Shown: piece by piece, positions 55,025-64,000 of the stretch | How the letters are laid out: every line of letters starts with the position of its first letter | Numbering within the stretch: position 1 is the first letter of the stretch | Assembly (NCBI GenBank): GCA_024734495.1 | Contig: JALMQS010000841.1 | Coordinates: 4,513,798-4,577,797, forward strand | Reading direction: 5' to 3' | DNA from: Forficula auricularia | Lineage: Eukaryota; Arthropoda; Insecta; Dermaptera; Forficulidae | DNA: 64,000 nt | Program-made: the position numbers and the translations under genes | Notes under the pieces: model-generated | What the model was told of the DNA's origin: nothing | What the model saw: only the letters and a program-made list of their open reading frames with translations | Database searches by the model: none

Positions 55025-56073
55025 CCGACTTCAAAAAAGGAGGAGGTTCTCTATTCAACTGAATTTTTTTTGTGCCTATGTTACCTCATATCTCCGCCAA
55101 TTGTCAACCGATTTTGAAAATTTTTTGCATTGGGTCCAGTCTAGCTTCCGATTGGTCCCATTTTTTTTCATAGGTATTAGACCTTTTTTATTAGGTTTGT
55201 TTTAGACCTAACCTCTTTGTTTATGAACCGATTTCGATGGTTCTTTTTTATCCGAAAGGGGTGTCTTAGGGATGGTGTCATATTAATTTGGTCAAGTTCT
55301 GATGATATGATCACTATTAATAACATCACTAAAAGAGAAAAATAAAAATAATTTTTAAGAAAAAATAAAAACCGACTTCAAAAAATTAAATGCAACAAAT
55401 AAAATACACTAAAAGATATAAAATAATTATTATCTTATTTAGTTACAACTAAACGACGAAATATTAACATGAAATTACTTTTTGAAGTCGGTGCCAAACA
55501 TATACCTATCATGAATCGCACTCGACGGATCTTACTTAGTATGTTTGGAGGGTACGCTCGCTTATAGGTATAGTTTGTTTGTTTGGTACCGACTTCAAAA
55601 AGTAATTTCATGTTAATATTTCGTCGTTTAGCTGTAACTAAATAAGATAATAATTATTTTATACCTTTTAGTGTATTTTTATTTGTTGCATTTAATTTTT
55701 TGAAGTCGGTTTTTATTTTTTCTTAAAAATTATTTTTATTTTTCTCTTTTAGTGATGTTATTAATAGTGATCATATCATCAGAACTTGACCAAATTAATA
55801 TGACACCATCCCTAAGACACCCCCTTTCGGATAAAAAAAGAACCATCGAAATCGGTTCATAAACAAAGAGGTTAGGTCTAAAACAAACCTAATAAAAAAG
55901 GTCTAATACCTATGAAAAAATGAAAAAATGGGACCAATCGGAAGCTAGACTGGACCCAATGCAAAAAAAATTTTCAAAATCGGTTGACAATTGGCGGAGA
56001 TATGAGGTAACATAGGCACAAAAAAAAAAAAAAATTCAGTCGAATAGAGAACCTCCTCCTTTTTTGAAGTCGG
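55025..56073. mobile_element. CCGACTTC modular family, copy 6: complete 1.05-kb palindrome
   Basis: The full A-B-centre-B'-A' structure: CCGACTTCAAAAAAGGAGGA at the left and its exact inverse at the right, with TTAA on both sides (55021-55024 and 56074-56077). Arms of about 500 bp are almost identical base for base. The internal CCGACTTCAAAAAATTAAAT and its inverse mark module borders. The centre lies near 55549 (ATGTTTGGAGGGTACGCTCG). It shows that the shorter copies elsewhere lack the A' arm. Confidence 0.85.
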
Positions 56074-56077
56074 TTAA

Positions 56078-56460
56078 AAAATCATAAACAACCATTTTTA
56101 TTATTGCTTTGAATTATTTAAATAATAATATTTGTATTAAACAAAAGATTCCTCCTTTAATTTCTTTATACTTTAAAAATTACTCCTACTCTTAGTTAGA
56201 TTTTTTACGTTTGATGATTGTGAGTATTTTTTCTCTTTTTATTTTAATTTTATTTACGTATAAAACTATAAATTGGAAAATTTGACATATTGAAAGAATC
56301 TAGTTCTCATTTTATTTGGGGTGGTAATTTCTGGATGATTGCTTTTGGCTTCATTTTAGTTACTTAAGCCCCTGTAACATTAAAAATCGATTGGATGTTG
56401 CTTTCCTCGATCTTCTTTAGAATTGTTACGAGAACCCCTTGAGAGTAGGCAATATCTTTG
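56078..56460. other. Unassigned AT-rich DNA
   Basis: Nothing recognised. Confidence 0.35.
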
Positions 56461-56830
56461 TCCGCCTCCGTGGTGTAATGGTCAGAATAACTGACTGGCA
56501 AGCCGGAGGTCTCGGGTTCGATTCCCGGCTATACCCAGAACATTTTTTCTGTAAGTATAGGGTCTGGTAATAAAAATTAAGTGGGAGATAAATTTAACCT
56601 AATTTATCGCGCGGAGAATTTACCACTGTTCGAAGCGCCTAAAACCTTAGTAAATTGGATATTGAATTGCATCTAAGTTTCTGAGATTGGCTCGTGATCC
56701 CGGCTTCTTTTCCTTCTACTCTGTTCTTTTCACGATGGAGGGGCCAGCCCATACTGGCCTTTAGGGGATCCACCTTCTGGTGTATCTCCTTCTCACATCA
56801 ATATCATTAAAAAAAAAAAAAAAAAAAAAT
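56461..56830 (+). mobile_element. tRNA-derived SINE, family C
   Basis: The tRNA-like head contains an A box (TGGTGTAATGG, 56471-56481) and a perfect B box (GGTTCGATTCC, 56515-56525). A body of about 270 bp follows, with GGCCAGCCCATACTGGCC and ACCTTCTGGTGTATCTCC near the 3' end, then ATATCATT and a poly(A) tail (about 56811-56829). The acceptor-stem partner of the 5' end is missing, so it is not a working tRNA gene. A 3' fragment in reverse lies at 62402-62494. Confidence 0.8.
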
Positions 56831-59101
56831 ATCGAAACAGGCTAAAGCGAGCGCAATAGGATCTTTACACTTATTTCATGTCAAATAATTCTATAAGTAT
56901 TCAAAATATAAAATTTTTGACAAATAATTAAAATTGCATGATTTTGTAACTTTGAAATAGTATTTGTAATTACTTCATTTTTTTTCATACAACTTTTACT
57001 TTTTTTTTATATAGCATATTATTCCAGATATTTTTTGTGTGCCGTCAACCAAAAAAGGTTAAGAAACACTGATATAGCGTATACCTTCTGCTAATTTTAC
57101 GACAACAGCACTTCCCCTTATTGAATAAATATTCCTTAAAACTTATTAAATACATTTTTATTAGTTATTATGAGTAGCCGATATTATTATTATGATATAT
57201 TATTATTTTATTAAAACTAATTTTTACTCACTACAGTTCAGAATTTTAGAGCAAATCCAACATATTTTGTATTGTAAAGTCCACTAGGTGTATTTTTTCA
57301 ATTTAAGATACATTTTCCATTTTTAATAATATAGTCTTTAATTGTATACATTTATTGTTCTCTCATAAATTTTTTAAAGCCGATTTTACTTAATTTCATA
57401 TTTTTTCAATTCAAATAATCTACAAAAAATCAATTCCGTCCCCTGACCAATTTGATTGTTTAAATTTTCAAGCCCGTGTATTTACTTGAAAAATGTTCAG
57501 ATATGACTGAATAAAATATCACCTAAATAAAAAAAAGATGAATAAAGTCTATATATAAAAGATATTAATTTGCCGATGGTAATAGATACAAATTTACAAG
57601 AAAATCATAAGTTGGTGTCACTCGAGTTCGATTCCAGAGGGGGTGAAAAACAACCCCCTCTGACATATAATTAAAAAGTCTATATAATTTTAAAAAGTTT
57701 TTTTGGTTATTAAAATTTTGTTAGAAAAAATTATTAAAATTGTCCAAAGGCAGAGTGTCAATTCCGACCCCAACATAGTTTTAGTATTTAACTTGACTCA
57801 TGCAGTGGTCAAGAGAGAAACTATTGTCAGTTGCTGAATTGGTTTGTTAATGGCAACGAGTGGTGTTAATTTTATTTATATGATAACACAAAAAATGACT
57901 TCATAAAGGTAAACGATAATTATGTCGTTCATTAGTGTCATTTACGCCACTGTGATAAATTCATATAAAAATATATATTTAAAAAACCTTTCTAGTTTTG
58001 TTCTACTTTTTAGTGAATTGTAACCAAAATTGTAACGTTCTATATTTATAAGCCAGTCTCTGCCTACATTACCAAATCAAAATACGTAATGTCAATTCCG
58101 TCCACTTGATTGTCACACCTGAAATGGAAAAATCATAAAAAATTGAAAAATATTTTTTAATTCATGACCATTATTAGAAATTGGTTTATAGATAGTTGAG
58201 CCACAAAACTATATTATTATTGATTGGGCTGTTATATTTTCAAAATTTTAAGTAAAAAAATGCAAAATAAGTTGGATTTACTCTTTAGTGAATCATTGTA
58301 CAATAGCAAAACAATCATCAATGAATTTTTTAAGTTATTCATTATAATTAATTTTTAGCTCACTTAATAATATATCGAAGGCGAAATCAATATAATTTAT
58401 TCCGTTTTAGGACTGTTTCTCAGAGGAGGAGGTACTATTCACAGGGAATAAAAGTAAACATTCTCTGGAGGGACGACTCTTTTATTAATCGTCATTGGCA
58501 AATATCGTAAATTCGAAGACTTCCATTGACTGAGAGTTGAGAGTAAATCTTTATTTTGCCCCTAAAACAGACAAAATGGCTCCTCGGCTGTACCGACCAC
58601 CCCCCGTTTTTTTGCTTTCTTGTCTCTTTTGTGAGAAACGCTCTTCTAAAAGTATCCAGATCTGTCATTGCTCGTTTTATTTCTTGTTTGCTTTTGTTTT
58701 GTCGTCCCCTCTATCTTTTCCTCTGACTGTGCAATAATACAGCCAATCAATTAAACCCCATTGACTTTATACATATATATCAGTATTTATTTATGTTGGT
58801 TTACTCGCTTCTCTCCACATTCATTAATAATTATTAAATAACGGTTTCCCACTTTATATGATTTCTACTTGTTCTGTAATAATACAGCAGTTCAATTAAA
58901 AGTTCCAAAATCATCAACAAATTAGACCTTCGGAAATTAATAAGTAACCTCTTTTAAATAACATTTGTAATAATATATTGACCAAAAAAACAATTTAATT
59001 CATATTTAAAAACAATCGAAAATTTTTTTTAATTTATTATAAATTCAAAACGTTTCCCGAGAAATTCTTCCTTTATTAATTTGAAAATATTAAATATATT
59101 T
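56831..59101. other. Unassigned DNA with a foldback fragment at about 57600-57670
   Basis: The fragment holds AGTTCGATTCC (57625-57635, B-box-like), then CCAGAGGGGGTG and its inverse, like the inner arm of the element at 39872-40131. A 66-codon ORF at 58537 is unrecognised. The rest is AT-rich. Confidence 0.35.
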
Positions 59102-59105
59102 TTAA

Positions 59106-60059
59106 CCAACTTCAAAAGAGGAGGAGGTTCTCAATTCGACTGATTTTTTTGTGTGTCTATGTTACCTGATATCTTCGCCAATTGTGAACCGATTTTGATG
59201 ATTCTTTTTGCATTGGGTTCAGTCTAGTCTCCGATTGGTAAAAATATAAATTTCATTGGTATTAGACTTTTTTGCTATGTTTGTTCAAGCGAAACTTCTT
59301 TGTTTATGAACAGATTTTAATGATTATTTCTGCGTTTGGATCAGTATAGCTCCAGGATAATCAAGATACCTTATTATTTATTTATTTTATGTATGTTCAG
59401 CGATAACTTTTTGCCTCGTAGACCGATTTTGATTATTCTTTTTTTATTGGAAAGGTGGTTAACTTAGGGGTGGTCCCATATTAATTTGGTCAAGTTGTGT
59501 TGATATGATCAATGATGAAATAACGTAAATCTCCAATTCTCATGAGCAAACAATCGAAATTATAATAAATAAAATCTTTTATAAAAAAATCTTAAAACAT
59601 TCATTTAAAAACCCGCTAACGTTTCGAGAGAATTTGTCTATTCATGAATTGAATTTTATTATCATTTTCTGATTCATTCGCCCAACACTTTCTCTTACGA
59701 GATGCATGCAAGGTATTATATTAAGTCACTATTAATAACATCTCTTTAAAGGTATAAAATAATTATCTAATTTAGTTACAACTAAACGATGAAATATTTC
59801 ACATGAAATCACTTTTTGAAGTCGGTGCTAAACCAACTATATAAGCAAGCGTACCCGCCAAAAGTACTAAGTAAGATCCGTCGAGTTCGATTCATAAAAT
59901 ATATATGTTTGGCACCGACTTCAAAAAGTGATTTAATGTTAATATTTCGTCGTTTAGTTGTAACTAAATTACATAATTATTTTATAGCTTTATATTGCAT
60001 TTATTTGATTTTTGAGTTCTTATTATTTTATTTGTTGCATTTAGTTTCTTTGAAGTCGG
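59106..60059. mobile_element. CCGACTTC modular family, copy 7
   Basis: After TTAA (59102-59105) the start is CCAACTTCAAAAGAGGAGGA. Long-subtype A is present, a shortened left B (its first part deleted), the centre (AAGTACTAAGTAAGATCC) and inverted B ending TGAAGTCGG at 60059. No outer inverted A. Confidence 0.65.
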
Positions 60060-60280
60060 TTTTATTTTTTTTTATAAAAATTATTATTCTTTATTAATTC
60101 TTTCTTAAAGCAACTAACTGGAAAGTGTTTTTACGAAGTGGGCCACTAGCTTCACATCCAAACCCTTTCTCATTCTACGACAATCAAGGGACCTGACCTA
60201 TTGGGGGAATTTAATTTAAAATACTTTTCAAACTATAATTAGAAAAAAAATTAACAATACTTTCTTTTTGTTTGTTTCAG

Positions 60281-60377
60281 GTAAACGGCATTTCTTTTAT
60301 ACACTACCATTAATAAAAAGTGAAGTATCCACAGCCCATTGAATAAGAAACGTCCTTCTAGAAATTTGGCTTACAGG
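60281..60377 (+). other. Possible non-coding exon
   Basis: TTTGTTTGTTTCAG (ending 60280) is a good acceptor and GTAAGT (60378-60383) a strong donor, 97 bases apart. All three frames contain stops, so if real it is a UTR or lncRNA exon. The acceptor resembles that at 12938. Confidence 0.25.
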
Positions 60378-60619
60378 GTAAGTTTATGTCATAAAGACAA
60401 TAATTACATGAATTAATTTTGCTTAATCGTATAAAACAATATGATTGCCATTTCTGAAACTTTAAACAACTTTTTACAAGTAATGAAGCTGTTAAAGTCT
60501 TTAAAATCTTTAAAAGTCTCTATCTCGGTAAATAATGGTCTGAGAGTCTTAAAACAATCGAATATATAGTATTTCAAAAAATTTCAGGAAAATATTTTTG
60601 TCTAATTATATCTGTATTA

Positions 60620-60775
60620 TAATACTAATTTGAAAGTTTATAATTGGAAAATAAGGACAAGTTTTTTGAAGCCCTGAAGAAGTCGGCAAAGTCGACGAAA
60701 CGTTGGCTGATAAATAAAAAAGTCACACATGAAAACTAGTCCTTATTTTCCTATTATAAACTTTCAAATTAATAC
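60620..60775. repeat. Foldback inside the left arm of the giant repeat
   Basis: ACTAATTTGAAAGTTTATAA and AAAATAAGGAC at the left are inverted at the right (GTCCTTATTTTCC, TTATAAACTTTCAAATTAAT). The centre carries the motif at 60670-60708. A decayed counterpart sits at about 63690-63830 in the right arm. Confidence 0.65.
60670..60708 (+). ncRNA. Hammerhead-ribozyme-like motif
   Basis: AGCC (60670-60673), CTGAAGA (C3 at 60674), one extra A, stem II GTCG/CGAC (60682-60685 with 60693-60696), GAAACGTT, then GGCT (60705-60708). Stem I is AGCC/GGCU: the third pair is G-C where the 36.6-kb family has A-U. The extra A and loop-less stem III are the departures from the consensus. Confidence 0.42.
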
Positions 60776-62307
60776 AAATTATGGACGGACATGATAATAA
60801 TAATAGTTAGTTAGTACATTAACAAACTTTGTATACGCTCTAGCTCAAATACTAGTGTAAGTGTCAAAACGAAATTTTACATGTATTTTTTTCATATTGA
60901 GACTAAGGGCTGATTATAGTCGGAGAGCCCATGACCCATTTTTCATGAAGTGTTGTTTTTATTTAAAAAAAAGTGATTGATTCACGCTGACATTTTAATA
61001 GCGTCTTAATTATATGTTTTTAATAATACTTGCAAAAAGCCAGACACTTTTGCCGGGCTTTAACAATTGCCAGACGTCGAAATATCTTCTACGGATAGAT
61101 CCAGTCAAATTGTGCTCAAATGGAGAAAGTTTTGGGGTAGTTCTGATTTTTTGGATATATATATGTTTTTTGTGGCGCTGAATTCAACTCTGAGGTACCA
61201 CAGCCAAATTTCGTGACGCAACTTTGTAGAAAATGCAAAAAAAAGGTGAAATTTTCCATTTTTTGGCCGTTTTTGGCTTATAACTTGAAAACTATCAACT
61301 TTTTCTAAATAACCTTTCTATTCAAAATGAAAGGTCATAAAATTTCCTTCAAACTTTATTGTTTAGATTTTTTCTCCCGACCAACCGTTCGGGCTCAATC
61401 GACCCCAAAATTAAAGAAAATTTGAGCAAAACCATGATTTTGAATTTCACGAATGCATGATTTTTATTACAACAAATAGGAAAAATCCTATTTATTGTAC
61501 TCTAATGAGAAAAAAATAAGTTGTATACGATTTCCCCTTTCTTTTTCCAAATTCAGTCACCAAGTTCTAATCGTGTTTAACAGACCTGTCTGATGCACGG
61601 GGTTGGTTTCCTAGCCCAGGGTGTCCCAAGGGGTCTCAAAAACCTCCCTCAACATTAGTTCAACTCACAAAAGTTCAACCCTCTCAACCTGCCCCTCTCT
61701 TTTTCCGGCGGAATTGTCTTCCGATCCGAAAGGTCTTTCCGTTCAGTCAGCTCGGTTTATTGTACAACCCCAACCCCCTTAAGACCACCCTCTTCCGCCA
61801 GTTCGACTCTTTCGCCTTCTCTCCTCAATCATCCCCTGAGTGTCACCCTTTCAACGGTAATTCGGGACTTGAGTTGATTGTTTCTTCAAAGACTCTCTTT
61901 CGAATTGTTACTAATGCACTCAGCTGCCCTGCAAGGAAAAGAACTACTCGGCGCTAATTAAAATCTATCAGAACAATCGAATTAAATAAAAAAATCATTG
62001 TTCGATTAGGCATTGATATATATGGTAGAAGTAATTAAAAAGAAATTGAAAAGAAGTCTTCAAATGTATAAAAAAGTGAACCTCACAAGGAATGATTGCT
62101 TTGGTACATTAATAACTTATTTTTTAACGAATTCTCATTTTGAGGTCCTTATTTTTATTTAAAATCTATATTTAATTGAAAAGTATTTATTTTGCCGAGA
62201 GAAGCAGAGTTGTTGATTCATAAAGAGAAACAAAGAGGTTGTCCTCTGCTTGATGCAAATAAACATACACACATATACATATATATATTATTTATTCATT
62301 TGAGGCT

Positions 62308-62340
62308 AATAGTTTCGGAGGCTTGGCCTCCATCATCAGT
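62308..62340 (-). ncRNA. CTGATGA hairpin related to the hammerhead-like series
   Basis: Minus strand: ACTGATGATGGAGGCCAAGC then CTCCGAAAC. It has the CUGAUGA box, a six-pair GGAGGC/GCCUCC stem and GAAAC, but no pairing strand for stem I, so it is only a partial match. Confidence 0.2.
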
Positions 62341-62401
62341 CTTTTTTAATTATAATTATTATTTTTCATTGGGTCAGTTCGCGTGGATATTTTTTTCTTT
62401 T

Positions 62402-62494
62402 TTTTTTTTTTTTTTTAATGATATTAAAGTGAGAAGGAGATACACCAGAAGGTGCATCCCTAAAGGCCTGTATGGGATGGCCTCTTCATCATGA
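62402..62494 (-). mobile_element. 3' fragment of SINE family C at the palindrome centre
   Basis: Complement of the last 80 or so bases of the SINE at 56461-56830 (AATGATATTAAAGTGAGAAG, GGAGATACACCAGAAGGTGC) with its A tail seen as T on the plus strand. It is bracketed by GTGGATATTTTTTTC and its inverse. Confidence 0.7.
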
Positions 62495-64000
62495 AAAAAA
62501 AAAGAAAAAAATATCCACGCCATGATAAGCCCTTAGCTAACTCAAATGAGTAAGCAATATATATATATATATATTGACCAATGTTTATTAGTAAATTTGT
62601 TTCTCTTTAACGAATCACTAACTCTATATATAGAAGCAAAAATAAATACTTTCAATTAAATATAGATTTTAAAAACAAGGACCTCAAAATGAAGAATTCG
62701 TTAAAAAATAAGTTATTGTCTTTGCCGAAACAATGTTCACTTGTGAGGTTCACTTTTACTACATTTAATTATTATTTTTAATTACTTCTACCATATATAT
62801 GTGCCTAATCAGATAATGATTTTTATTTAATTCGATTGTTCTGATAGGTACAATGTCTTCCTTGCAGGGCAGCTGAGTGCATTAATAACAATTCTAACTG
62901 AGCCGATCAACTCAAGTCCCAGGCAGTGACACTCGAGGATGATGAAGAAGACAGCAGGCAACTTGGAAGAATGATGCTAGGGTAGACAACTATTCAACGG
63001 AAAGATCAATCCAGGGGTACAGGACGGACCAGAGCACCTAATGAGGAGATTTCTAGACCTGCACATCAGACAGATCTCGATAGGCGATTAACACAGGCTA
63101 TTTGGAAAAGGAATTATACCACAACATTTTTCTCATTGGAGGCCACTAACCAACAACAAAAATCATCATTCATTAATTCAAGATAAACAGAGTTTTGCTA
63201 GGCCTAACAGTACGGGGTCATTAATTCAGGAAAAAAATCAAACAATGAGACACGAGAGAAACACATGACCTTTCATTTGAACTCAGAAGGTTGATGGTTT
63301 TCAAGTTATAAACCAAAAACGGCACCCAACATGAAGTTGAACGCCACAAGCTATAACAACCCTCAAAAATCAGAACTACCCAAACTTATAAATTTTGAGC
63401 TATTTATTCCTCCGGCAAAATCTCGACATCTGGCAATTATTAAAGCACGGCAAGAAGCACAATGATGCATTAAAACATATAATTAGACATATTAAAATGT
63501 CAGCGTGAATCAATCATACCAAATAAAAATGACACATGAAGAAATGGGTCTCTTCTCCGACCAATCAACCCTTGATCTCAATATGAAAAATTACGTGGCA
63601 AAACTCGTTTTTATTACCACTAATGACTGAGCTAGGTACCAGCAAAGTTTGTTAATATACAACTAATATTAATGATATCATGTCCGTCCATACCTTGTTA
63701 ATTTGAAAGTTTATAATGGGAAGAATGGATGGTTTCGTAGTGTGACATTTATCAGCCAACGTTTCATCATTTCTCGACTTTGAAACTCAAAAAACTTGTC
63801 ATAGATTAATGATATAATACAGATATAATTAGACAAAGAATATTTTCCTGAAAATTTTTGAGTACCATATTCGATTGTTTAAAGATCTCAGTTTAGAAGA
63901 CAACACGCTTCGTGCTGTAAGGGTGTTCAAAGTGGCAATCATGTGTTTATACGATTAGGCAAATTCATGTGATTGTTATCTTTATGATCATAAACTTACC

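Larger units (their letters stand above)
60378..64000. repeat. Giant inverted repeat, arms of at least 1.4 kb, extends beyond the window
   Basis: The left arm (about 60378-62190) and right arm (about 62625-64000) are diverged inverted copies. Matching pairs include GGTAAGTTTATG (60377) with CATAAACTTACC (window end), GTCAGCGTGAATCAAT (right) with its complement near 60975, CAGCTGCCCTGCAAGG (61921) with CCTTGCAGGGCAGCTG (62859), and AGGACCTCAAAATGA with its complement near 62140. Identity is roughly four-fifths by eye, with indels, the largest near 61590-61850. The spacer of about 430 bp contains TA repeats and a SINE fragment. Confidence 0.75.

Noticed and set aside
56461..56540. A working tRNA gene
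   Set aside because: A and B boxes are good, but the 5' GCCTCCG has no 3' partner for an acceptor stem, and a long body with poly(A) follows: a SINE head.
61760..61957. A coding gene in the GC-richer part of the giant repeat
   Set aside because: The 65-codon ORF has no recognisable content and is not preserved in the other arm, which has a large gap there.
62308..62340. Full hammerhead ribozyme with canonical CTGATGA
   Set aside because: Stem II and core boxes are there, but no complementary strand exists for stem I; kept only as a low-confidence relative.

Overview
The window looks like AT-rich insect nuclear DNA. The evidence is a mariner transposase relic, an RTE/BovB-clade retrotransposon, tRNA-derived SINEs, Helitron ends and many short inverted-repeat elements. 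I cannot name the species. There are no bacterial features. Protein-coding content is minimal: the 3' end of one unidentified gene enters at the left edge (1-257) with its polyadenylation signals, and the only long ORF is the reverse transcriptase of a 5'-truncated RTE element (9628-11664). Two short stretches between good splice sites (12939-13009 and 60281-60377) could be untranslated or lncRNA exons. The rest is intergenic or intronic DNA built almost entirely from mobile elements.

Layout. 0-9 kb: gene end, palindromes, an 8-bp-TSD minisatellite MITE, a TTAA-flanked element and an internally deleted mariner. 9-12 kb: Harbinger-like MITE and the RTE insertion with its target-site duplication. 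12-22 kb: foldback elements, three copies of a modular palindromic family starting CCGACTTC, and a reversed Helitron. 22-26 kb: a nested composite of a tandem duplication, a pogo-like MITE, a SINE and an inverted partial copy. 26-31 kb: GC-rich Helitron-like material, tandem Helitrons and the second minisatellite MITE. 31-38 kb: a TTAA element, a seven-unit satellite cut by a SINE, and a double foldback. 38-49 kb: foldbacks with tRNA-like loops, a 1.1-kb palindrome, a SINE with 13-bp TSDs and nested pogo-like MITEs. 49-64 kb: more of the same families, then an inverted repeat of more than 3.6 kb running off the right edge.

Main discovery candidate: many foldback families carry, between or inside their arms, a short motif that reads like a type I hammerhead ribozyme. 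It has a CUGANGA box, a hairpin, GAAA, a tiny stem III (often just ACGU), then a strand that pairs with the bases just before CUGA. The pairing strands differ between families but stay complementary: GGUUU/AAACC, GGCU/AGCC, GAGU/ACUC, UGG/CCA. The cleanest example (51639-51679) fits the hammerhead core without exception; most others have one extra A before stem II. Penelope-like retroelements are known to carry minimal hammerheads and to sit in inverted arrangements, so these foldbacks may be non-autonomous relatives. No Penelope reverse transcriptase is present in this window.

A second theme is foldbacks whose loop is tRNA-derived. The one at 41821-42188 keeps matching pol III A and B boxes inside a loop flanked by arms of about 150 bp.

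All element calls rest on reading inverted repeats, target-site duplications and motifs by eye. Superfamily names are inferences from those features, and identities are rough.
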